From assembly GCF_002811955.1 (NCBI RefSeq), contig NZ_NPEF01000143.1, positions 1 to 10,075 on the forward strand: a stretch of DNA of 10,075 nucleotides, read 5' to 3'. Shown piece after piece: positions 1-6,291 of the stretch. Numbering within the stretch: position 1 is the stretch's first letter; each line of letters starts with the position of its first letter. This DNA comes from Leptospira ellisii. GTDB lineage: Bacteria; Spirochaetota; Leptospiria; Leptospirales; Leptospiraceae. The notes under the pieces are model-generated. The model saw only the letters and a list, made by a program, of their open reading frames with translations. It was not told the origin of the DNA and ran no database searches. The translations under genes were made by a program, and so were the position numbers.

Positions 1-1
1 G

Positions 2-583
2 TGTAAACGTTGTAAGGTGGAGATTCCCCCGTTTTTTCCTTTGGTCGAAGCGACCTTCGTCTGCGTATTTTTGTTCTGTCTTTATTTCACGAAGAACGCC
101 CCTTTCAGTCTCGTCTTTTTGTTTTTCTGCGGACACCTTCTGATCTCTTGCCTGACGGATGTGTATCGTTTTTCCCTCGACTACGAAAATCTTCCGTGGA
201 TCCTTTTTTTCGGAACGGCGAGCGTTTATCTTCTCGAAGGAAAATTACCCGGCTGGACCGAACTTTACGTGTTCGCCGGATTTGCGTCCTGTTTTTTGGC
301 GTTGTATTTTTTATTTCCCGGAGGAATCGGATTCGGGGACGTTCTGTTCGCCCCGGTTTTCGCCTTGGTTGCAGGTCATCCGTGGTGGATGTTTTTTCTG
401 AACGCTTCCTACATTCCCGCGGTTTTATTCACGCTCGTGTTCCGTAAAAAAGGGGCCAGCCTACGTAAAACACCGATTCCTATGGGGGTTTATTTCAGTT
501 TGGGAATTTTTCTCACCTTTTGCGCGAGGATCCTTTTCGATTCGGGAATTTTTACGTTCGTATCCCCGTTCGAAGAAACATAA
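2..583 (+). CDS. Prepilin peptidase (A24 family), 5'-truncated by the window edge
   Basis: This is the C-terminal part of an inner-membrane aspartyl protease that cleaves type IV prepilin-like leader peptides. The frame is open to the left edge. A GTG at 17 could serve as a start, but the codons before it (from position 2) read C-K-R-C-K followed by V-E-I-P-P-F-F-P-L-V-E. That is the second CxxC pair and following I..x..P..E of the N-terminal zinc-binding domain of prepilin peptidases, so the real start lies outside the window. Counting from the GTG, the two expected catalytic aspartates are Asp48 (in L-T-D-V-Y, codon 158-160) and Asp108 (in G-F-G-D, codon 338-340), each beside hydrophobic helices. 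The usual G-x-G-D-x-K becomes G-F-G-D-V-L, so the conserved lysine is missing. The stop lies 7 bp from the end of a convergent gene. Family call is confident; the secretion or pilus system served is not shown here. Confidence 0.85.
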   Translation, partial: CKRCKVEIPPFFPLVEATFVCVFLFCLYFTKNAPFSLVFLFFCGHLLISCLTDVYRFSLDYENLPWILFFGTASVYLLEGKLPGWTELYVFAGFASCFLALYFLFPGGIGFGDVLFAPVFALVAGHPWWMFFLNASYIPAVLFTLVFRKKGASLRKTPIPMGVYFSLGIFLTFCARILFDSGIFTFVSPFEET

Positions 584-590
584 ACATCGA

Positions 591-980
591 TTAGGCGGGG
601 TAAAACACCAATCCTCCCATAAAAATCAGAAACCAAAAACCGGTCTCCACCGTCTCGCTCAAGGGCTGAATCTTGCGTATTCCGCCGTATGCGTGAACGA
701 GGACCATCAAACCGGTGCACCCCAACAATATATTAAAGAAAAACGGCTGCCAGACCCTGTTTCCCGCCGCCACATATCCGGTATAACAGAGCACGGCCAT
801 TACGCTCGCCAAACAACGTCCGTAATAGATGGAAAGATGATTGGCGGAATCCGTCTTCCAACCCAAAAAAGAGGCCCAACGCAGCGGAAACAAAAACATA
901 GGCAACGCAAAAACGAAAAAAGTGGAGACAGTCAAAACGTACAGAAAGATCCCCGATTCCTCACTTAAGTAACCGATCAT
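591..980 (-). CDS. Small four-helix membrane protein of unknown function
   Basis: A 129-residue protein that I do not recognise. It has four clear hydrophobic segments at about residues 11-33, 51-71, 78-99 and 112-127, and short polar loops, so it should be an inner-membrane protein with both ends on the same side. Conserved-looking features include F-L-G-W at 38-41, Y-Y-G-R at 52-55 and a histidine in the third helix (H96). The start is well supported: AGGAG at 986-990 lies 5 nt before the ATG. The gene converges on the prepilin peptidase gene with only 7 bp between stops and no visible terminator there. Its upstream side faces an AT-rich region with a palindrome at 1041-1068, which may carry its promoter or an operator. 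No enzyme motif is visible. Confidence 0.75.
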   Translation of the reverse strand: MIGYLSEESGIFLYVLTVSTFFVFALPMFLFPLRWASFLGWKTDSANHLSIYYGRCLASVMAVLCYTGYVAAGNRVWQPFFFNILLGCTGLMVLVHAYGGIRKIQPLSETVETGFWFLIFMGGLVFYPA

Positions 981-1040
981 AACTACTCCTATATGCGATA
1001 TTTATTTTTCAATAATGTACAAATGTGTAATTTATTGAAT

Positions 1041-1068
1041 CATATTTTTCTTAAATAAGAAAAATATG
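1041..1068. repeat. 28-bp AT-rich palindrome
   Basis: CATATTTTTCTT at 1041-1052 and AAGAAAAATATG at 1057-1068 are exact reverse complements around AAAT. If the outer bases of that spacer also pair, the arms are 13 bp with two unpaired central bases. It lies 61-88 bp upstream of the ATG of the - strand membrane-protein gene. With almost no G or C and no T-run following on either strand, it is a poor intrinsic terminator. A binding site for a dimeric regulator, or simply a flexible AT-rich upstream element, is more plausible. No known operator consensus is matched. Confidence 0.55.
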
Positions 1069-1207
1069 TAAAAATGATGTGCACTTGAGAAACAAGGAAC
1101 CGTCGACAGAAATTCACGCGCACAACGGTGCTCGAAAAGGAATCGGGGGAATGTTTCATCCTTCGAAAGACGGATCCCTTCCGGTCGCGGATTTGCGCGC
1201 AGGAAAA

Positions 1208-1241
1208 CGGGAATCTTTTTATAATTAAATTCCCGATTTTT
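1208..1241 (+). terminator. Terminator-like dyad, possibly bidirectional
   Basis: CGGGAAT at 1208-1214 pairs exactly with ATTCCCG at 1229-1235 around a 14-nt AT-rich loop. On the + strand it is followed by ATTTTT (1236-1241), and on the - strand by TTTTCC. The flanking A-run and T-run can extend the stem past one bulged A. On the - strand it would end transcription from the methyltransferase gene that stops at 1416, about 180 nt downstream of that stop. On the + strand no upstream gene is known, so use in that direction would imply an unannotated transcript. Confidence 0.45.
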
Positions 1242-1323
1242 CTTTGCGAATACTTTCGCGTCCTCGCGGCGTATACGGATTCGGTGATTCGTTTCGGATT
1301 TTATTTCTAGATCGGAGCGGAAG

Positions 1324-1381
1324 GATTCGTAAAAGTCGTTTTCGTTTTCGTTTTCGTTTTCGCGTAAAAACGAATCTTTTT
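1324..1381 (+). repeat. TTTTCG tandem repeat enclosed in a dyad followed by T-run
   Basis: Four perfect tandem copies of the hexamer TTTTCG occupy 1339-1362, preceded by CG at 1337-1338. They are enclosed by GATTCGT (1324-1330) and its exact complement ACGAATC (1370-1376), followed on the + strand by TTTTT (1377-1381). An alternative smaller hairpin pairs TTCGTTTT (1353-1360) with AAAACGAA (1367-1374). This may be a weak + strand terminator, or a slippage-prone simple repeat in spacer DNA about 35 bp beyond the methyltransferase stop. Confidence 0.4.
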
Positions 1382-1415
1382 CGTAACCTTTTCGGGAAGC
1401 GGTCGTAAGCTGGAT

Positions 1416-2633
1416 TTAAAAGTAAACGACCCTAAGATCCGTGCCTCCGTGTGTGACGTGAACCGTTTCCGTTTTGATTCCGATTCTTTGAACGAACGCG
1501 GACCAGGTTTCCTCGTCCGGACAAAGCAGAAACCCGTTCAATTCGGCGGGGAGTTCCCACCAAAGTTTCAACTTCTCCCCCAACCTTCTGTAAAACGCGG
1601 AGGGAGAAACCTTTTCCATACGCAGACCGAAAGGCGGATTGAGAGGCATCCAGATCCGTTTCGGTTTTTTGGATCGCTCCCAGATTTCGGCGGGGGAATA
1701 GGAGAAAAAATCCCCGAGGGCGCATTCCAAACGCACCCGGTTCTCGAATCCGGAATCCATTAGAAATTTAGAATATTGCAACATTCTTTCTTTCGTATAT
1801 TCGAAAACGGCCGGATCCAGCTCGTTCCACCAGACGGCAACGGTCGTTTCGGATTCGGCAAGGATCCTTTTTTTCAGGAAGTCCCAGGTAGCCAGAGGAA
1901 ACTCCGGAAGTTCCTGGAATAGATACGTCCTCGGATAATGGGGAAATCCGATTCCGAAAACAGAATCCAGACTTTCCCGTATCAAAGTTCCCGTACCGGC
2001 AAACGGAACGAAGAGACCGTCCGGGTTCGGAAGGATTTTTCTGAGCTTACGGATCAAAAAAAGCGCCAGATCTTCTCGGATCGGCGCGGATTTGGAAAGC
2101 GGCCTAAATCCTCCCCGCTGGTTGAGAGGTTCCCCCGCCAGACTCAGATTGAGTATGATTTCGTCTTCGAGAAGCAGGGCGCTCAGCTCCGTCGTACGTG
2201 CTCCGTTAGGCGGAGGAGCGTGTTCGGTTTCCCACAACCTGTTCAGATCCTCGGCACCCCAGTCGTTCCTTCCTTTGATCTGGGGATGAAAACGGATTCC
2301 CCACTCCGGAGGCAGCGTTTCCGATTTTCGGAGAGCCTCCTCCAAACCTTCAAAACCTAACGTGCGTTTAACGGGATACATACCCAGATTCAGCCTGAAA
2401 TCGCGGACCCAGGGAATTCTCGCCAAGAACTCGAGGGCCTGACGAAAATTCGCGTTTTCCAAAAGAAGTTTTCCCGCCTGAGGTCTTAAAAACGGAGAGG
2501 ACATTTTGGGAAGATAAGGATCGGTCAATATTTTTCTGGCGAAGGTTTCGGTATCCTTTGCGGATCCCGTGGGAAGCAGATATTCCCACCTTCTTGTTTG
2601 TCCGGCTTTGAATTTGGGAAACTTCCATCGCAT
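1416..2633 (-). CDS. RlmL/TrmN-like class I SAM-dependent RNA methyltransferase (UPF0020)
   Basis: A 405-residue cytoplasmic protein predicted to methylate guanine N2 in rRNA or tRNA. The N-terminal 150 residues fit a THUMP-like RNA-binding region, judged by position more than by motif. Residues 161-190 read L-N-L-S-L-A-G-E-P-L-N-Q-R-G then A-P-I-R-E-D-L-A, close to the L-D-x-S-G-E-x-L-x-K-R-G-Y and A-P-L-x-E stretch of the RlmL family. Motif I is F-V-P-F-A-G-T-G-T-L at 208-217, where family members usually have D-P-x-C-G-S-G-T; here Val replaces the Asp. Motif IV is N-P-P-F-G-L-R at 332-338, the amino-group methylation signature. The ATG at 2633 has no clear Shine-Dalgarno sequence, but an in-frame TAA lies nine codons upstream and no better start is seen. 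It sits 102 bp downstream of the exporter operon on the same strand. The exact target nucleotide cannot be told. Confidence 0.8.
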   Translation of the reverse strand: MRWKFPKFKAGQTRRWEYLLPTGSAKDTETFARKILTDPYLPKMSSPFLRPQAGKLLLENANFRQALEFLARIPWVRDFRLNLGMYPVKRTLGFEGLEEALRKSETLPPEWGIRFHPQIKGRNDWGAEDLNRLWETEHAPPPNGARTTELSALLLEDEIILNLSLAGEPLNQRGGFRPLSKSAPIREDLALFLIRKLRKILPNPDGLFVPFAGTGTLIRESLDSVFGIGFPHYPRTYLFQELPEFPLATWDFLKKRILAESETTVAVWWNELDPAVFEYTKERMLQYSKFLMDSGFENRVRLECALGDFFSYSPAEIWERSKKPKRIWMPLNPPFGLRMEKVSPSAFYRRLGEKLKLWWELPAELNGFLLCPDEETWSAFVQRIGIKTETVHVTHGGTDLRVVYF

Positions 2634-2735
2634 AAACCGAGACTGAACCGGTTTCGTTTACGGCCTATCCGAAAAACGGTTTTGGTTTAATTTATGAAAG
2701 GACTCGAGCCTCGTTCGGCGATTTCCCGTCGTTTT

Positions 2736-3422
2736 TTAGGACACGATCCTTCCGTCGACGAGACGGATCTGGCGTTTTGTTCTGGAGGCGAATTCGTTGT
2801 CGTGCGTAACCACTATGATCGTCGTGTTCTTTTCGCGATTCACCTTTTCGAGGATGTTCATCACAACTTTCGTGTTAGTCGAATCCAGGGCGCCCGTCGG
2901 CTCGTCCGCGAAGATGTATTTGGGATGCATCACCAAAGCCCTGGCGATCGCCACACGTTGCGCCTGTCCTCCCGAAAGTCTTCCGATCCTGTAATCCATC
3001 CTTTCCTTCAGGTCGAATTCCTCGAGCAGGTGTTCCGCATAACTCTGCGATTCATTGAGAGCCCCCGCCTTTCTCGCGGGCATAAGCACGTTTTCCAAAG
3101 CAGTAAACTCCGGAAGAAGATAATGAAATTGGAATATGAATCCCATCTTTTTATTCCTAAATTCGTGGATTTCCTCCTCCTTCATCCTATACAAATCCTC
3201 TCCGTCGATGCGGATATTACCCGAGCTGGGAGGATCCAAGGAACTGATCATATAAAGGAGCGTACTTTTTCCGGAACCCGATTTTCCGGTCAGGGAAACG
3301 TAATCTCCCTCCTCTATCTCCAGCCCGACTCCTTTGATGATCTCCGAATTTCCGAACGTCTTTCTGAGATCGTTCACTTCGATTCCTACTTTTTTTATCG
3401 CTGCACTCCGATTCGTTTTCAT
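2736..3422 (-). CDS. ABC transporter ATP-binding protein (LolD/MacB type)
   Basis: A 228-residue nucleotide-binding subunit that powers the exporter encoded just upstream. All ABC motifs are intact: Walker [10 protein letters not shown] at 46-54, Q-loop Gln98, signature L-S-G-G-Q at 149-153, Walker B Y-I-F-A-D-E-P at 169-175 with Glu174 as catalytic base, D-loop G-A-L-D at 177-180 and switch His207. Length and sequence fit the single-domain LolD/MacB/FtsE class that pairs with FtsX-type permeases. The ATG lies 6 nt after the permease stop; a GGGGAG overlapping the permease end is 11 nt from the ATG, slightly far. It is the last gene of the apparent tetR operon. Subgroup names such as LolD, MacB or DevA cannot be separated from this sequence alone. 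Confidence 0.92.
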   Translation of the reverse strand: MKTNRSAAIKKVGIEVNDLRKTFGNSEIIKGVGLEIEEGDYVSLTGKSGSGKSTLLYMISSLDPPSSGNIRIDGEDLYRMKEEEIHEFRNKKMGFIFQFHYLLPEFTALENVLMPARKAGALNESQSYAEHLLEEFDLKERMDYRIGRLSGGQAQRVAIARALVMHPKYIFADEPTGALDSTNTKVVMNILEKVNREKNTTIIVVTHDNEFASRTKRQIRLVDGRIVS

Positions 3423-3428
3423 GGCATT

Positions 3429-4667
3429 CTATTCTCCCCGTATGATTTCGATCGGAGAAAGTTTTCCGGCGGACCTGGCCGGTATCACGCTCGCGATCAT
3501 AGTCGCCGCCATGGACTGAAGAAAAGCCTGAACGTATATCGAAGGGGCGAAGGATACGACCATCGTTCCCCCTCCCGCCGAAAACAAAGGATTGGTGAAC
3601 GGCAGCGATTCGATCTTAAGACAGATCAAAAATCCGAGTAAAAGTCCGATCAGACCTCCGGAAACTCCCAGGACGATTCCCTGGAGCAGGAAGATGAGCA
3701 ATACGTCTCCGGGACGATATCCGATCGAGCGCAATATCGCGATCTCCCGCTTTTTTTGATTGATAATCACATTCAAAATATTATATATTCCGAAACCGGC
3801 GACCGTCAGGATCGCGGCGGTCATGGAATAACGGATCGCGTCCTGCAGCTTGAAGATCGCGAAAAAGCTCGTATTCGCCTCCTGCCAACTCAGGATTTTG
3901 TCGTCGCCCCATAGCCTCCATTCCTCCGCCTTATCCAAAGAACGGTTCACGTCCTTGAGACGGACCGCGATGTCGGTGATTCTTCCGCTCTGATCCGTCA
4001 ACTGTTGCACCTCGGATAACAGTCCGTAGGCGATTCCGTCGTCCAAAGCCTTGTTTCCGGAACGGAAGATTCCCGAAATTCGAAAAGGGGTTTTTTCCCT
4101 TTGCCCCGCGCTCACCCAGACGGTTTTATTCAATCCCAATCCGAGCAGTTGCGCGAGCCCTTCTCCCAAGACGATGCGGTTTCCCGCGGAAAGGGATTCG
4201 ACGCTTCCTTCCACGATGTAATCCGACAACGGAGTGATTTGGATCTGTCTGCCGGGAATGATGCCGATGATCTTTCCCGCTTCGTGGTTGGAACCGGAAA
4301 AAAGAAAAATCCTTCCGCTCACTTGCGGAGAATAAGCCCGCACTTCGGGATCGGCGTCGAGCCTTTCATACCAAAGACTCGCGGTTGCGAGATGATCGGA
4401 ACCGCGTTTCCCGGAAGGAGGCGAAAGCCAGAAAACGTTTTCGTTCGGAAAAAGATCGTCCATGGAATCCGGTCGGATGATCTCCTGTCTCGATGATATG
4501 CGAACGTGGCAATCCGCGTTGATCAATTGATCGACGAGATATCCCCGAAACCCGAGCAGAACTCCGGAGATGATGATGAAGGCGGCCGTTCCCAATACGA
4601 TTCCGAACAAAGTGGTCAAGCTCTGCTTTCCCCGTGCTAACATCTGTCTGAGGGAGATAAAAAGCAT
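3429..4667 (-). CDS. ABC transporter permease, FtsX/MacB-LolCE type
   Basis: A 412-residue permease with the usual four-helix layout. TM1 is at about 19-40, then a large periplasmic MacB-PCD-like domain (about 41-275), and a C-terminal FtsX domain with helices at about 279-302, 324-351 and 374-397. The R-E-I-A-I-L-R-S-I-G stretch near 307-316 is the typical coupling helix after the second TM segment. A GTG at 4670 could add one residue. I prefer the ATG at 4667 because AGAGG lies 7 nt before it and because its first base overlaps the adaptor stop in TGATG, a common translational-coupling arrangement. It should form a homodimer with two copies of the downstream ATPase and work with the upstream adaptor. 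The substrate (lipid, peptide, drug or lipoprotein) is not indicated. Confidence 0.9.
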   Translation of the reverse strand: MLFISLRQMLARGKQSLTTLFGIVLGTAAFIIISGVLLGFRGYLVDQLINADCHVRISSRQEIIRPDSMDDLFPNENVFWLSPPSGKRGSDHLATASLWYERLDADPEVRAYSPQVSGRIFLFSGSNHEAGKIIGIIPGRQIQITPLSDYIVEGSVESLSAGNRIVLGEGLAQLLGLGLNKTVWVSAGQREKTPFRISGIFRSGNKALDDGIAYGLLSEVQQLTDQSGRITDIAVRLKDVNRSLDKAEEWRLWGDDKILSWQEANTSFFAIFKLQDAIRYSMTAAILTVAGFGIYNILNVIINQKKREIAILRSIGYRPGDVLLIFLLQGIVLGVSGGLIGLLLGFLICLKIESLPFTNPLFSAGGGTMVVSFAPSIYVQAFLQSMAATMIASVIPARSAGKLSPIEIIRGE

Positions 4668-5488
4668 CACCGAACCTCTGTTAGTTTATCCCCGGGCCGA
4701 ATGTCTCCTTCCTTAACCTCGATGTAACGTTCCGATTTGAGGCCGGGGGTGAACGTAATCAGGGAAGATTCACCATTTCTGAATATTCTAACTTTCTGTT
4801 GTTTCTCGTATTTACGGGGAACCAGAACCGCGTTGTCCTTTTTGGCGATTTCTATGGCCACGTCCGCGGTCATACCGGGAAGGACTCCGTCCGGAAAACG
4901 TTCCGTTTCGATCCTCGCGAAAAATTGACCCGCGTTGGAGAACGTTCCGCGCACTACGCCTAACACGACCTCGTCCGGTTTCCCTTCGAAACGGACGAGA
5001 GCCCTCTGCCCCTTGCGGATCGAAAGGAGGATCTGCTCGTCGAGGGCCACCAAAAGATACTTGGAACCCGTTCCCAAAATCTCGACCGCGTTGAAATTCT
5101 GAAACGCAACTTCGCCTTCGTGAAAACCGACTTCGGAAACGATCCCCCGGATCGGAGAACGTACCGTGCTCAGACCTTCCAGCTGAAGCAGTGCTTGTCC
5201 GGGAACGACCTCGTCCCCTTCCAAAACGAGCACCTTAGTCACCTTGGTTGGAATCGCCACCCGAAACCGGAACGTATCGAGGGAATGCACCGTTCCCAAT
5301 CCGTAGGCCTTTTCGGAGATCGGACCGACGACGGCCTCGTCTTCGACGCCGGCCTTCTCCTTGAGCGCGAGAAAAACCATCGACGCCGCAAGAACGGCGA
5401 CTAACGCGGGAATCAGAATCCGGTATGGAGCCCGTAAACCGCGGTATTTCGCGGAAACGGACCGAAAAATCCGAAGGACGACGTTCAT
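4667..5488 (-). CDS. Membrane-fusion/periplasmic adaptor protein (HlyD/MacA type), short form
   Basis: A 273-residue adaptor anchored by one N-terminal helix (about 22-42), with the rest in the periplasm. The two lipoyl half-motifs are visible: V-L-E-G-D-E-V-V-P-G-Q-A-L-L-Q-L at 88-103, and S-P-I-R-G-I-V-S-E-V-G-F-H-E-G-E at 111-126. They are almost adjacent, so the long alpha-helical hairpin normally inserted between them is absent. A beta-barrel-like part follows (about 143-215, ending in V-L-P-G-M-T-A-D-V), then a membrane-proximal part. The frame is open 62 codons further upstream, but ATG 5488 is the likely start: AAGGAG at 5495-5500 is well placed, a membrane anchor follows at once, and the extension overlaps the tetR end with low-complexity charged sequence. 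It lies 32 nt after tetR and overlaps the permease start. No TolC-like partner is encoded here. Confidence 0.88.
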   Translation of the reverse strand: MNVVLRIFRSVSAKYRGLRAPYRILIPALVAVLAASMVFLALKEKAGVEDEAVVGPISEKAYGLGTVHSLDTFRFRVAIPTKVTKVLVLEGDEVVPGQALLQLEGLSTVRSPIRGIVSEVGFHEGEVAFQNFNAVEILGTGSKYLLVALDEQILLSIRKGQRALVRFEGKPDEVVLGVVRGTFSNAGQFFARIETERFPDGVLPGMTADVAIEIAKKDNAVLVPRKYEKQQKVRIFRNGESSLITFTPGLKSERYIEVKEGDIRPGDKLTEVR

Positions 5489-5494
5489 AAATAA

Positions 5495-5500
5495 CTCCTT
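5495..5500 (-). promoter_or_regulatory. Ribosome binding site deciding the adaptor start
   Basis: AAGGAG on the - strand, 6 nt before the ATG at 5486-5488. It is the strongest Shine-Dalgarno match in the operon and supports the 273-residue adaptor over a longer upstream reading that would run into tetR. Confidence 0.8.
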
Positions 5501-5520
5501 AAGTAGAATTTCATAAAATT

Positions 5521-6243
5521 CTAATTTTTTTTCTTTCCCGGCTTCGCGCCTTTGCGGGCCGGTTTCCTTTTTTTGGGGATACGTTTTCCGGCGGGTTTTA
5601 TCGTCGCGATCTCCGGAGTCAACCCCCTGGCGATAAACTCGATCGTCCGTCTCGTCTCCGCCTCCGCATCCCAATCCTTAGGTTGATAAAGAATTTCCGT
5701 AAGAAGAATATAGCCCGCAAGATTGGTGGCGACGAGTCTCAAAACGGAATCGATCGGAATATTCCGGATCAATCCCCGCGATTGAAATTCCGCAAAACGT
5801 TCCCCGATGATGGGAAGCAATCTTTCCTTAAAGACGCGTTCGAGAAGGGAACGAATCTCCGGCGAAACCATCGCCTCTTGTACGATGATCCGGATCAGGT
5901 TTTTATTTTTTCGGATGAAGGACAATCTCTCTTCGAAAACGGCGGCGAGGATCTCCTCCAGCGAGGTGAATTCCCGTTCGAAAACGGCCTTTAATCGCCG
6001 TAAGGTGATCGGCGCGATGAACCCTTCCAGGATCGGCATCGCCAAACTCAAAAGCAGATCCTTTTTGCTTTTGAAGTATTTGAAGATGAGCCCTTCGGCC
6101 ACGCCCGCCTTTTTCGCGATCTCTCCCGTCGTGGTCGCTGAAAACCCCTTTTCGGCGAAAATGTCCATCGCCGCGAGAAATATCTTTTTTTGCCCCTCGG
6201 GCCAATTCGGATCCAGCTCTATCGATTCTTTAATTTCTTTCAT
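5521..6243 (-). CDS. TetR/AcrR-family transcriptional regulator
   Basis: A 240-residue regulator, somewhat longer than the usual 190-220. The N-terminal DNA-binding domain is clear: I-F-L-A-A-M-D-I-F-A-E-K-G-F at 21-34, then the helix-turn-helix T-T-T-G-E-I-A-K-K-A-G-V-A-E-G-L-I-F-K-Y-F at 37-57, then K-S-K-K-D-L-L at 59-65. Residues 70-210 form the helical ligand-binding and dimer domain, too variable to name a ligand. Residues 216-240 are an unusual tail of Lys, Arg, Pro and Gly ending K-K-K-N. The ATG at 6243 is the only plausible start, since an in-frame TAA lies four codons upstream. It is the first gene of the exporter operon and has a palindrome at its own promoter, so it most likely represses itself together with the exporter and is released by a transported compound. 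That is inference from family habits and layout. Confidence 0.92.
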   Translation of the reverse strand: MKEIKESIELDPNWPEGQKKIFLAAMDIFAEKGFSATTTGEIAKKAGVAEGLIFKYFKSKKDLLLSLAMPILEGFIAPITLRRLKAVFEREFTSLEEILAAVFEERLSFIRKNKNLIRIIVQEAMVSPEIRSLLERVFKERLLPIIGERFAEFQSRGLIRNIPIDSVLRLVATNLAGYILLTEILYQPKDWDAEAETRRTIEFIARGLTPEIATIKPAGKRIPKKRKPARKGAKPGKKKN

Positions 6244-6245
6244 GG

Positions 6246-6263
6246 TGAGTGATTACTCACTCA
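6246..6263. promoter_or_regulatory. Probable TetR operator palindrome
   Basis: TGAGTGA (6246-6252) and TCACTCA (6257-6263) are exact reverse complements around a 4-bp spacer. Size and symmetry fit a TetR-family dimer site. It starts 3 bp before the tetR ATG, touches the downstream edge of the -10 element and covers the predicted transcription start, the classic placement for autorepression. Binding by this particular TetR is inferred from position. Confidence 0.75.
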
Positions 6264-6291
6264 TTATTCTTTAAAAGTCGAATCCTGTCAA
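6263..6291 (-). promoter_or_regulatory. Sigma70-type promoter of the tetR-exporter operon
   Basis: On the - strand TTGACA (6286-6291) is a perfect -35 and AATAAT (6263-6268) a 5/6 match to the -10, with an optimal 17-nt spacer. The start point should fall near 6255-6257, giving a leader of only about 12-14 nt. That leader has no clear Shine-Dalgarno sequence, so translation of tetR may start in a nearly leaderless way. Confidence 0.72.

Larger units (their letters stand above)
981..1415. other. Gene-free stretch with several dyads
   Basis: No convincing gene lies here. The first 100 bp are strongly AT-rich compared with the rest of the window and form the upstream region of the - strand membrane-protein gene. 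They hold a 28-bp palindrome (1041-1068) and a looser inverted pair, TCAATAA at 1009-1015 with TTATTGA at 1032-1038. I found no strong sigma70-type promoter on either strand. Further right are a terminator-like dyad (1208-1235) and a hexamer repeat inside another dyad (1324-1376). A GTG-initiated 60-codon frame at 1128-1310 has no ribosome binding site and no recognisable protein features. Confidence 0.6.

Noticed and set aside
17..583. GTG at 17 as the start of the prepilin peptidase gene
   Set aside because: The codons before it encode a CxxC pair typical of the family's N-terminal domain and the frame stays open to the window edge, so the gene is truncated rather than short.
1151..1228. 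25-codon ATG frame on the + strand after a GGGGGA
   Set aside because: The purine run is too close to the ATG to act as a Shine-Dalgarno sequence, and the peptide shows no leader-peptide pattern.
1128..1310. 60-codon GTG frame on the + strand
   Set aside because: No ribosome binding site, no recognisable protein character, and it runs through the 1208-1235 terminator-like dyad.
1938..2360. 140-codon + strand frame inside the methyltransferase gene
   Set aside because: Antisense to conserved RlmL-type motifs; composition is that of a chance frame.
2694..3641. Long (315-codon) + strand frame opposite the ABC genes
   Set aside because: It lies antisense to the ATPase and permease genes, whose motifs are intact. 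Its product is rich in Arg, Ser and His with no domain character, as expected for a shadow frame in this composition.
5489..5674. 62-codon N-terminal extension of the adaptor
   Set aside because: It overlaps the 3' end of tetR, is low-complexity and highly charged, and the downstream ATG has an excellent ribosome binding site and membrane anchor.
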